Of a stretch of 64,000 bases of DNA, positions 17,734-27,478 are shown in pieces (position 1 is the first letter of the stretch; the number at the start of each line of letters is the position of its first letter). The translations under genes and the position numbers were made by a program. This DNA comes from Ectobius pallidus (taxonomy: Eukaryota > Arthropoda > Insecta > Blattodea > Ectobiidae), in NCBI GenBank assembly GCA_964059195.1, contig CAXKWD010000001.1, forward strand, positions 220,542,484 to 220,606,483, in the 5' to 3' direction. The notes beneath the pieces were generated by a model. It saw nothing but the letters and a program-made list of their open reading frames with translations, was not told where the DNA came from and ran no database searches.

Positions 17734-17873
17734 CTATAGCATGTTGTATGGATGACGACTGCCCGGACGATTTCTGGTGCAACTTAAACATTGGAGAATG
17801 TAAGAAAAATACAAGGCAGGCTTTTACTAAGGAGCAACTGAGCCGCCATATTGGTATTGAGACCTCAATATGA
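17734..17873 (+). CDS. Secreted cysteine-rich peptide gene 2, mature-peptide exon
   Basis: It follows a 79-nt intron with the same ends as in gene 1. It encodes SIACCMDDDCPDDFWCNLN, then IGEC, then a 23-residue basic/polar tail ending ETSI. Cysteines run CC-x4-C-x5-C-x6-C, keeping the central C-x5-C of gene 1 while almost every other residue differs; the peptide is acidic where that of gene 1 is basic. The stop TGA (17871-17873) overlaps the poly(A) signal AATAAA. The tail is encoded by sequence that is 3' UTR in gene 1, so the reading frame was extended at the 3' end. Total 67 residues. Function unknown; same options as gene 1. Confidence 0.7.
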
Positions 17874-17878
17874 ATAAA
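17873..17878 (+). terminator. Poly(A) signal of secreted-peptide gene 2
   Basis: AATAAA starts on the last base of the TGA stop codon and lies within the 3' block shared with gene 1. Confidence 0.55.
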
Positions 17879-17949
17879 GTCTCCACAGAGCAATGACAAT
17901 CCACTTGTTATAATTTCTTCACCACTCTTGCTCATTCGGGCATTCTTGT

Positions 17950-19285
17950 GTGATATAAAACTAGTGTAAAAGGCCCGGCGTCGCCCGGGTTTTGTATTTT
18001 GTAATTCGTAATTAACTTATGAAGGACTTTCCATTTTAAAATTCTAGGTCCTTTTATAGATATTTAGAATTTGAAATGAGGAAGAATGACTTATCACACT
18101 CAAACTATTCGCTCAGAAAACGCTTGATACAGCTTTTTACGGCTAATAGAGAATGTATAATTTTGAATCCATCGCTTGTACACAGCAAGCCTGGTAGGGG
18201 TTCAAATAAGAAGAAACAGTAATTCCGGTAACATCAAATTGTATTGCTTTTGCGGAATATTTTATTTCTCACTCTAATGTTACCATAAAACCGTTTTGGG
18301 GATGAAATTAAACAGACATGCGATATTACTTTCATGCATCCCTCCCCAAAAACATGCGATAAAAGAATATACATATAATCATACCTCGTACTGTTTTCTC
18401 TATGTCCAGGGTAGAGAAAGTTATGTGACTGCATTATTTTCGTGGATTTCATAATTTAATATTTATTTATAACATGAATTATATTGGTAGATTTATAAAA
18501 GTCCCACTTCAATTATTTCCAAACCCATCTGAGAAACAACTGGGAACAATATGTTGCCATGCCAACTGTGATTTGAATTTCATAATTCTATGTAAAAAGG
18601 GATTAAGTATACTCAAAAACATTTGATTTTTGGCATTTAAAATCAAAATTTTGCAAATTCCTTTCTTAGTGAGCACCTACATTATGAAACGAAGGTACTA
18701 TCAAAATTCCAAGTCTCTACCTGTTATAGTTTAGGCTCTACGTTGATTCTCTTTCAGTCATTCAGTCAGGACAAAGCCTCTTATATATATATGAGATTTT
18801 AAAAAATTAAACTATAAATAGGGGTTCAAAGATCAGACACTTTTTATCTAAACTATTGATTTGATACGACAATACGATTTGACAACTTGGTCACACATAT
18901 GACTGTGTACTTATATCTCTTCCAGCCTGAACAGCTTTGAAGGGAGTTTACCACTCACGACGAAATGTGACAAGGGAGTGTCGTCTTTAATCCAACTGTT
19001 CCAGTTTTTATTCCAGGATATGGTTCCCCTCACTCTGACTTAATCGATCACAAAACCTTTTTGTGTTCCAGTTCCCACCCTCTATTACACGAAAGGGCAC
19101 TACAACTCTCATACCACACACACGCTACTAGAAAGATGGAAGATCAATAACAATGATGCTGCTGACGACAATAACAGGCTATTAAATGGTCATATTATAA
19201 TGAGTGGTGGAATTTTATATGGCAGGGGGAACGGGAGCTCTCTAAGGAAACCTTTCTCGACCCCATTTTGAGCACAAATTTCACA
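17950..19285. other. Intergenic, no gene recognised
   Basis: It opens with a GGCCCGGCGTCGCCCGGG word often seen at repeat ends. Otherwise it is AT-rich with a short TATATATA run near 18782. No coding or structured feature is supported. Confidence 0.45.
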
Positions 19286-19289
19286 CAGT

Positions 19290-19362
19290 TCCATCGAGGT
19301 TCGATCCCGGCTCCTAGCGGTGGAAGGCGAGCGGTCTGACTCAGCCACGAAGCAGCTGGAAG
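19290..19362 (-). repeat. tRNA-like SINE head
   Basis: On the - strand, GTGGCTGAGTCAGACCG (box A-like) is followed by GGGATCGAACC (box B-like) at tRNA spacing. No full cloverleaf is evident, so this is taken as a SINE head or tRNA relic. Confidence 0.5.
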
Positions 19363-19459
19363 TATCTAATATAAATTACTATCGATATTTCACATCAATC
19401 AAAGGAGAAAATTTCGCGAATTCAACCTGTCGAGACATCTGTCAGTGTAATAGGCTACA

Positions 19460-19866
19460 CCCGATTGAAAATTATCCGCAGCTTGACGCACGTGATTGAA
19501 AACTGTCTGCAGCTTGTAGCACCTGATTGAAAACTGCAGCTTGTAGCACCTGACTGAAAACTGTCTGCAGCTTGTAGCACCTGACTGAAAAATGTTTGCA
19601 GCTTGTAGCACCTGATTGAAAATTGTCTGCAGCTTGTAGCACCTGACTGAAAACTGTCTGCAGCTTGTAGCACCTGACTGGAAAATGTTTGCAGCTTGTA
19701 GCACCTGATTGAAAATTGTCTGCAGCTTGTAGCACTAAACTGCCTGCAGTTTGTAGCACCTGATTAAAAAAACTTTCCGCAGCTTGACGCACCTGATTCA
19801 AGATTGTCTGCAGCTTGTAGCACCTGATTGAAAATTGTTTGCAGCTTGTCGCACCTGACTGAAACT
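19460..19866. repeat. 31-bp minisatellite
   Basis: About 13 head-to-tail units of roughly 31 bp, each built on GCAGCTTGTAGCACCTGA(T/C)TGAAAA. One unit is shortened to about 23 bp and others differ by a few bases. Because 31 is not a multiple of three and the units lack stops, three - strand frames stay open across it; these are not genes. Confidence 0.92.
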
Positions 19867-20149
19867 ATCTTTATCTTTCCGCACTTAATTTTCAATCTTG
19901 TTGTATTTTATTAGCAAATGTTATCTTCACCCACAACGGTAATCGACAACAAAAAAGGGTAAAATTATTATTTTTCTTCACAAATGTAATGGTTACCAAG
20001 AAATGACAAAATATTAATTTTCCCCATGAAAGTAATAAATATCAACAAAGATAAAAAAGGTCATTTACCCCCAAAGATCTTGCATGAACAATCCACTAAG
20101 CACAGAGTTTTAGTATACACATAGACTGATACTATGTGCAGTGGTCAAT

Positions 20150-20296
20150 ATGAAAGAAGACTTAGTCCTAGTTTTGCTATTGTTTTTTCTCCAGCTGAAG
20201 CACCACCCGGTGATTGCCGACCCGGATAAAAATGTGGACAAGTGTCGATATAGTAGAGTGGCACTCAGTTGTAGCGAGGAAGCGTGTCCACAGTGA
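20150..20296 (+). CDS. Possible small secreted peptide or relic of a third peptide-gene exon
   Basis: Two readings are possible. As an unspliced 48-codon frame it starts MKEDLVLVLLLFFLQ, signal-like, and continues with four Cys to CPQ stop. Alternatively, TTTTTTCTCCAG at 20183-20194 is an acceptor like those of genes 1 and 2. The following phase-1 frame reads APPGDCRPG-stop-KCGQ, which keeps the C-x5-C spacing with a nonsense codon inside. The preceding 55 bases also loosely resemble the genes' intron (GTGGTCAATATG vs TTGGTCACAATG). Neither reading is proven. Confidence 0.3.
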   Translation: MKEDLVLVLLLFFLQLKHHPVIADPDKNVDKCRYSRVALSCSEEACPQ

Positions 20297-20299
20297 ATA

Positions 20300-21370
20300 T
20301 GGCGGGATTACATCCATGGCCTCCCTTATAGAAACTAAAAAATTTAATTTATGATGCGTTAACTGTTAATGGATCTTAACATTTCAAAGCCTTCCAGCAT
20401 AGTGTAAAAGTTGTGAAAAATTCTGTCTAAGCCGGTATTGCATTTTCAAAGATACATATTCATGAAACCACATAGTAACTTATTGCTTTTGTTAAAAACA
20501 TTGAGTTCTAATACATGATGAAGATAGCGCATTTTCAAGACCTCCGTTAAATTGTGTAACTCACTTCCTCACCATTCCATCACTCGTTATTGTTTCCCCA
20601 TAAACCTCACACAATTGACGATGAATGTTTGCTGGCGTAACATTTCTTGCATTCAAAAAACGAATCACCTATGTGACTTCATTGTCGGCGAGTCGTTCGA
20701 TTGTTTGAACATTTCGAAACGCTCTAACAATAGGAAAACACAAAATGACGATCGCTTATAACTGCGTCTGGCTTCCTAATGAATGGAGGAAGTGATCGCG
20801 CATGCTCAAAATCGCGACTGCAACGCTGCAGCGGCAAAATATTTAAATGGTAATAACTTTAAAAACACGCCTCTAATGTTTAAAAGGAACTCTTTAGCTC
20901 TACTCTAACAAGCCTTAAAATAAAATTAATTCAATTCAGGTCTCTCTCCCTTTTAAGTCGTAATTAATTTATCCAAACTTGTGATTTATGTAACTCAAAT
21001 TGTATTTATATTCTGTGCGAGTGAAGCCCGGGAAGTAGTTGGTGAAGTTACATTTTCGGGACCGTTTAAGACCATAAATAAAGTAAATTCGACAAGAAAC
21101 ATTGAATAAAAACTCACTTACCTTTGTTCGTGATGATCCTGGAGTTTGCTGCACAAAATACAAGCACTGGATAAGGTTTCTCAAGTGGGGAAGTTCTGGG
21201 TAAGGGATCTATTATCTTCTTTAACTGAATTAAGTTCTCAGCTTTGAAACAAACAACTGGAATAGAAGAGAAATTCGTGTTAGCTGAGAGTTATGAGGTG
21301 GTAATAAATATCCTATTTATTTCTTGTTAAATGCTGCAGTAAATGTCTTTTTGCACGACTTAACTAATTA
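20300..21370. other. Intergenic, no feature recognised
   Basis: Only short frames without family resemblance and no clear repeat structure. Confidence 0.45.
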
Positions 21371-21725
21371 GTGGTACTTATGAATGTTGTTGCCGTGGAT
21401 CGTAAGTTGACATTCCCACACGCAATCTTGTTGCTATGTGCGGTAAGAGTTTCTGTGCGGTAAGAATTTACTTAGGGCACATCATAATACAAGTCTTTAT
21501 GAACAAGGCCTTCAGGACAAATATTCGGTTCCCATAAACAACAAACACATGCGAATCACTTTCTGAAATAAACATCTATCTTCAAGAATGTATATACATA
21601 ATATTTTCAGGTAATATCACAATTAATATAATTAAATTGATATAAATAATCATCGTGCAAAAAATAGCATGCAATGCTCGTGCCGTAAGCGCATAACGGC
21701 ACTTGCATCGCAATATACTATTACT
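21371..21725. repeat. Dispersed repeat, copy 1 (partner at 52735-53192)
   Basis: It shares long blocks with 52735-53192: GTAAGTTGACATTCCCACAC, GGACAAATATTCGGTTCCC, GCGAATCACTTTCTGAAATA, GGTAATATCACAATTAATAT and GTGCAAAAAATAGCATGCAA. This copy lacks most of the GC-rich foldback seen in the other. No coding capacity. Confidence 0.75.
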
Positions 21726-22039
21726 GATGTGAATACTGGTTAAGCGGTGTCAAAATATTTTTATCGTATCTTTACTTTCACATTGCTTTCTTTTCTCGTT
21801 TGTAATAAGAGAATGAAACTTTTTACATATTATAGGCCTGCCAATGGAACTTCTTTATAGTGGAGCAATATACTATAGGCTACTCTATACAGTACTTATC
21901 AGACAAGACACTATTTACCTTAATCTGGAGCAGGCTATATGTTCTATAAATAACTTCACGAGTTGTAGTTATAATCTTATACATTACACATCAAAACTGT
22001 TTAGCGATTTAGAAAGTCTACGATAAGCTTATGGTTATT

Positions 22040-23101
22040 AAGTGCCAGTATGGTACTTTATGAGATTGTGTGTGGGGACGAAAAATGTCTGTCCGTCTGT
22101 CTGTCTGTCCGTCCGTCTGTGTGTCTGTACGCGCGATAACTAAAATAAGCTTTGTCGAATTTTAATGAAACTTGGTATACACGATTATAATGTCCATGGG
22201 AAGAACCCTATTGATATTGAACCAAATCGGTTCACCGGTACCGGTGCAATGCCCAATTTAGTGCCTATTTTAATAGATTATGGCGCCTTTCTGATAGAAA
22301 GGCGCCATAACTCAAATACGCTGTATCGGATTTCCATGAAACTTGGTATACTCATTTATGACGTTCATGAGAAGTGCCCTATTGAATTTGAACCTAATCT
22401 GTTGACCGGTACCGGAGTAAACCCCAATTTAATGTCTACTTTAAAGGCGCAATAACTCAAATACGCTTTATCGTATAATTATAAAACTTCGTATACGCAT
22501 TTATAATGTCCATGGGAAGACGTATATTTATAATAGATAAAATCGGTTGACCTGTTTCGGAGTAATGCTCAATGTAGTGCCTATTTTATGGTAATATACG
22601 TATTCGAAAGAATTTATAAAAAAAAATGAAAATCAATTATCTTGACAACACTGCCTATTGTTTTACTGTTATCTTATAAGGCCTTGGAAATTAAAATACA
22701 GGTAGCTATGACAAAAAACACTATCGATTTACAAGCGCTTATCCAACTAGACCGTTAAAATGACCCCGGTGGCCGAGATGGTAACGCTTTGGCCTCACAT
22801 TCTGGAGTCCATGGTTCAAAACCCGAAACCGGCCAGTTTGAATTTTTTTTGACATTTTTATGTGAGTGTGCGATTGTCATGATATCACATATCTGTACAG
22901 TTCAGGTGATGCTGGAAGATTTTAATCTCATTAAAAAAAAACTAGACCTTTGTTCTTCCGTAAGCCCTGCTTAATGAATAAATCTGGAGCTTAACTTGGA
23001 AATCAATTTTTAAAAAAACATATTCTGCATATCATAATTGCAGTCATAACTGTTTAAACAAAAACATACTGGCACTTTGTTACATCAGTTTACCTGATTT
23101 T
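22040..23101 (+). repeat. AAGTGCCAG-family repeat with a triplicated core
   Basis: It begins AAGTGCCAGTATGGTACTTT, has a (GTCTGTCC)n stretch, then three tandem degenerate copies of a core of about 150 bp (near 22150, 22315 and 22460), and ends ACTGGCACTTTGTTACATCA...CCTGATTTTA. A SINE is inserted at 22754-22939. It abuts the next copy at 23105 directly. Confidence 0.72.
22754..22939 (+). repeat. tRNA-derived SINE with target-site duplication
   Basis: A tRNA-like head (GGTGGCCGAGATGGTAACGC, then GGTTCAAAACCCG) and a short body end in an A-run. AACTAGACC at 22745-22753 and 22940-22948 is a 9-bp target duplication inside the AAGTGCCAG repeat. Confidence 0.75.
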
Positions 23102-23104
23102 ATT

Positions 23105-23637
23105 AAGTGCCAGAATAGTACTTTATGAGATTGTGTGGTGGAAGGGAAAATGTCTGTCCGTGTGTCTGTACGCACGGGGAAATCAAATACACTTGATCGG
23201 ATTTTTATGAAACTTGGTACACACATTTACAACGTCCATGGGAAGAAGCCTATTGATACTGGACCAAATCGGTTGACCGGTACCGGATTAATGCCCAATT
23301 TGGTGCCTATTTTATGGTAATATATTGTAAAGAATTTATCAAATGCAAATCCGTTCTCATGGCAACATGTTGTTTTACAGTGTTCATATACGACTTTGGA
23401 AGTTGCAATACAGATAGCTTTGACAAATAACACTACCCACATATTCCTTCACATATGCTTATCAAACTTTAGACCTTTGTCCTTCCATAAGCCCTGCTTA
23501 ATGAATCGGTCTGGAGCTTAACTCGGAAATCGATTACAAAAATAAGTTGTTTTCTAATTGTAACTAACTTATCACTGATTAAACAAAATCATTCTGGCAC
23601 TTTGTTACATCAGTTTACCTGATTTTATTTAGTTGCA
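23105..23637 (+). repeat. AAGTGCCAG-family repeat, near-complete single-core copy
   Basis: It opens AAGTGCCAGAATAGTACTTT and ends ATTCTGGCACTTTGTTACAT plus CAGTTTACCTGATTTTATT. AAGTGCCAGAAT (23105-23116) and ATTCTGGCACTT (23591-23602) are exact inverted repeats. No coding capacity, so it looks like a non-autonomous DNA element. Confidence 0.75.
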
Positions 23638-23639
23638 GG

Positions 23640-24240
23640 TAAACTATTGAAAACCTAAGAAATGATTTAATACACCGGAGACTTTTTTTTTTTTAAATTA
23701 GTAACGTGGCAAATAATTTTCCTGTGGTGTTTACTACTTACATATCAAATCCTTTTTAAAGCTACTTGTGAATCATTGATTTTCTGTCGTCTTTTCCACG
23801 ATTCATATTAAGAAGTAGGGGATTTTTCTAGAAATTCGAGAAGTTGCCCCCCCCCCCCCCACGGTGATATAGAACCAACTTCTGGAAGGACGCCAGTGTG
23901 GCCCTCCCACGTAAACAGAAAAATGTAACTTTAATTTCAAGTTTTATGGAAGGACAAACTGTCAAGTGTAGGAAGAAGAGGTGCAATTAGAGGGAACGGG
24001 AAGTAAACTTACAAATACAGTAAAATCTCTATTTAAAGACCACTGATGATTCCAGAGGAAACTGATCTTTCAGAGTCTGGAAAATCTCTTAATATCGGGA
24101 ATGCATTTTCGCTCGTACGTAAATGCGGGATTTTTAAATGCAGAAAGATATGTAAGACATGCTAATTATTACTTATCACCAGAGCACGGATTCTAATGAC
24201 ATATCATCTTTTTATTGATCCTGCATAGACATTGCCAACT
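23640..24240. other. Intergenic, no feature recognised
   Basis: AT-rich unique-looking DNA with a C-run at 23847-23860. Nothing else is supported. Confidence 0.4.
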
Positions 24241-24785
24241 TGTAGATAAATCCTAACCATGGCCTCTAAATTAGAGAAATGCATTTTTATTAGGTCATTT
24301 TTTGTCATTTTATGCAATTTTATATTTTTAGGGCGTTTATTTCAATTTTACGTCATTATTTTATCATTTTCATGTCATTTGCTTCCTTATTTAGTCATTT
24401 TCATGCATTTATATCGAGTAGGCAATATTCTTATATATTTAAATAAATTGATAGATTAAAATAATGCGACATTTTTGTAGGATCTACTTTAAAAACAATT
24501 TTCTTACTTTTCTTCTCAGATGCTCCCGTGAATAACAAAGAACAAAGCTTTTAGACCTACAACATCCTTTTTGCATTTACAGTTTTTAGAATTATGTATG
24601 TGTGTACAATAATAATTTTTATAAATAAAATATCAGTTTTTAGGTAATTTTTTATAATTACTAAGTGATTTTCTTTAAAATTTAGGGTCATTTTATAGGT
24701 CATTTTTCAAACAATTTTAGTTAATGCTTTATCACAAGAATAAATATGCATTGAAATTTGTAGAATATGCTCTGGAACCATTTAA
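24240..24785. repeat. AT-rich repeat built on TTTTAGGTCATTTT words
   Basis: Dense repeats of GTCATTTT, TGCATTT and TTTTTAGG like those inside the element at 43331-44017 (and reversed at 61595-61920 and 62905-63118). Ends are not defined here. Confidence 0.45.
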
Positions 24786-24799
24786 GTATGTGACTAGTC

Positions 24800-24993
24800 C
24801 AGTGGCGGACGCAGGGGGGGATAGGGGGGTTGCATCCCCCCCCCCCGAAATTTGAAAAAAGGCTATATAATGTACTCTAAGTGACCAATATTATAAACTA
24901 ATTTTATATGTAAGTTGATTAATTTTTTTTAGTATTCTTTCTACCTATTCAAATCCCCCCCCCCCCCGAAAAAAATTTCTGCGTCCGCCACTG
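24800..24993. mobile_element. Short hAT-type MITE with poly-C/poly-G subterminal tracts
   Basis: CAGTGGCGGACGCAG...CTGCGTCCGCCACTG are perfect inverted ends. The flanking 8-mers GACTAGTC and GCCGAGTC match at six of eight positions, consistent with an old 8-bp duplication. G-runs and C-runs lie just inside each end. Confidence 0.72.
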
Positions 24994-25004
24994 GCCGAGT
25001 CCAT

Positions 25005-25640
25005 AAAGTAAGTTTCCCTGGGTCGGTTTACAGAAACAAAACCAATTTCAAGGAAATATTTATTGCAATAGACGCAGCCAGTGTTCAGCTATTTTTCAAC
25101 ATACTGAATTGAAGCATTTTTTATTCCGTGGGACCAACTTTTGAATCCCTATGTCGTACAAGTCTGCCGCAAGGGATTTAAACCACTGTGTGACAAACAT
25201 CTCCACCTCTATGTCATTTCTTTAGGTGTAGGAAAAGATGGAAATCACTGGGAGCTAAGTCCGGGCTGTAGGGTGGATGTTTAAACACCTCCTAGCAAGT
25301 CTTCCACAGAAGTTATGCTGGGAAGAGTTTCAACACCCACCCTACAGCCCGCACCTCGCTCTCAGTTATTTCCATCTTTTCCTACACCTCAAGAAATGGC
25401 AGAGAATGACAGAGAGGCGAAGGTGGTTGTCACACGGTGGTTCAAATCCCAGGCGGCAGACTTCTACGACACAAGCATTAAAAAGTTGGTCACACGGTAT
25501 GGCAAATGTCTCAATTCCGGTGGCGAATATGTTGAAAAAAAGCTGAACACTTGCTGTGTCTGTTGCAATAAATATTTTCATGGATTTGTGTTTTGTTTAT
25601 GTAAACGGTCCCAGGGAAACTTACTTTCTGGCCGCGCCTC

Positions 25641-25645
<5 letters not shown>
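25005..25645. mobile_element. Palindromic mariner relic
   Basis: Two mariner 3' ends face each other. The left arm (25005-25300) is roughly the reverse complement of the right arm (25300-25640). Both end in GTAAGTTTCCCTGGG or its complement. The right arm encodes the mariner transposase tail (SQAADFYDTSIKKLVTRYGK, CLNSGGEYVEK). Related fragments lie at 44030-44350 and 46963-47202. Confidence 0.7.
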
Positions 25646-25680
<35 letters not shown>

Positions 25681-25697
25681 TAATAATAATAATAATA
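25642..25697. repeat. (TAA)n microsatellite
   Basis: About 18 TAA/ATA units with one TGA interruption, directly beside the mariner relic. Confidence 0.9.
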
Positions 25698-26186
25698 GGC
25701 CTAACTTAATAATAATGAAAATAATAATTTAAAGATATTTTAACTATTTGGACCACTTTGTATGAACAGTTTTAATGAGTTCATCACAATCATATGGAAT
25801 GAACACACTCAACCTGAAAAAGAATTCTTCTCATTGCACTGATTCACCCAAATTCACTCGCTCAAGAGAAAGCAAGGAGATAACCATCACAGAATCACGC
25901 ACAGAGGAATTATAATTGTTATTAGTTTTCTTTGACGTCACACAAAACTTTGGCCCACGAGTGTCGTAAAGTGGGTTTCACTTGGAGAGAATTCCAACCG
26001 CTTCAGAGGCTGATCTGCTCTCAAAGTTGTCAACTTACACTCTTATACTCTTCCTTTCTTAGAACTCCGTACTTTGTGGCCTTCAAAAGCAAACTCTCAG
26101 TATACAGCGTGTTTCAGATAAAGATATCAGTTCTATTTACTTCAACAGGAATCATGACTTTAAGAATTTGCTGTTGGTCCAATGTA

Positions 26187-26946
26187 CAGTCGGTCAAATA
26201 AAAAACGTCGGGACTCGTATGGAGTTAAAATTAAAGTTTTATAGCATTAGTTCACAAGTTTCCTATAAAAATCATAAAATACAGGCCATTTTCGGAACAT
26301 ATGAGACCATGCGACAGGAGGGAAGAAATGAACAACGAGGGAAAAATGAAAAACGCGGAAAGCGCAATACACGATATTCAACTTAATGTATTGTCATAAT
26401 TCATTTTGCTTTGTGTCATCGCCACATACAAATGCTAAAGTGAGAGAAAGTGTAGTTAGGGCTGTAATTGACCTGCATTTTTCGGCCTCTGAAGCAGCGA
26501 GAAGGTTCCATATTTCTTAAAGAGGTGGGTACTTCACTATAATGCGACCGGAAGTTTTCATAGGAATCGTGGATCTGGCCGGCCATGTATTTCGATGCTA
26601 GATTGGTGGCAGAAGCTGAACGTAAGTTATTGATTTTGCACTGCAAGTACCGGTATTATAAAATAAAATCTTTAAAAAATGCTCCTTGAATAATCAAATT
26701 CCTTGTGAATTTATTAATTATTAATATTATAAGAATTTGCAACCAAGAATATGGCGGATTTGAGGCATATAGCCACAGCCTTCTATACATGTTTGTTTTG
26801 GAACAAAACTGACTAAATAATCAAGAAAATACATGGACAGACAAGAGGCATGTGTGAACCTAACCTTAAGTCTTCCTGTACATGCGCATAAGCTCGTTCG
26901 TGATACTTAATCAAATACCGCCCGACGTTTTTTATTTGACCGACTG
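26187..26946. mobile_element. Decayed Tc1/mariner-type element
   Basis: Ends CAGTCGGTCAAATAAAAAAC and GTTTTTTATTTGACCGACTG are perfect inverted repeats flanked by TA on both sides. Inside, at about 26440-26520, a broken frame reads VRAVIDLHFSASEAARRFHI, a helix-turn-helix-like transposase segment. No intact transposase. Confidence 0.75.
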
Positions 26947-27037
26947 TAACATATCGAGTCAGTGAGATTTTAAGTAATTTAAGGAATGGCCGAAGTATTC
27001 AAAGTGTTTTTCTAAACTACTTCTCTAAACATCAATT

Positions 27038-27156
27038 TGTGATATTGTCTTTAAGTTCTTCTTATGTATGGGAAATTGACCTATACACTTTATTTTTCAA
27101 GTTTCCCTATAAATAATATTTACATACTGTTAGAAGAACTTAAAGACAATATCACA
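27038..27156. repeat. 119-bp foldback with 24-bp perfect arms
   Basis: Arms at 27038-27061 (starting TGTGATATTGTC) and 27133-27156 are exact reverse complements around a 71-bp AT-rich loop. It could be a small MITE or form a hairpin if transcribed. No coding capacity. Confidence 0.75.
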
Positions 27157-27478
27157 TAGGCCTATCACAAGAGAAAGTAACTCTGCCTCGGAAGCTGAAC
27201 TTATGCGCGTGAAAGAAAATTTCCTAAAAAGGTGCCAGTATTGTCTGGATGCAAAAGGAGAACATTTCCAACATCTCTTGTGATGAGGTACGTGTTTATT
27301 TTCATTGTAAGTTTAACTGTAAATGTGAGAACCTGAATCATTACACCGATCACGGCATTATTAGCGTACATATTTCACCCGATCGCTCGGGAGTTGGAGC
27401 TGTGCCAGCCGCGACGCAGAAACCAGCGTCATTGGCCAACTCTTGCGTGGGAATCACTGTACATATACTGATATAGAG

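Noticed and set aside
19399..19801. Overlapping - strand frames of 72-109 codons with Cys/Gln-rich repeats
   Set aside because: They are a by-product of a stop-free 31-bp minisatellite; the same repeat peptide appears in all three frames and there is no start context or splice structure.
19460..19866. Regular repeat array that might suggest a CRISPR
   Set aside because: Units are contiguous with no unique spacers, and the genome is eukaryotic.
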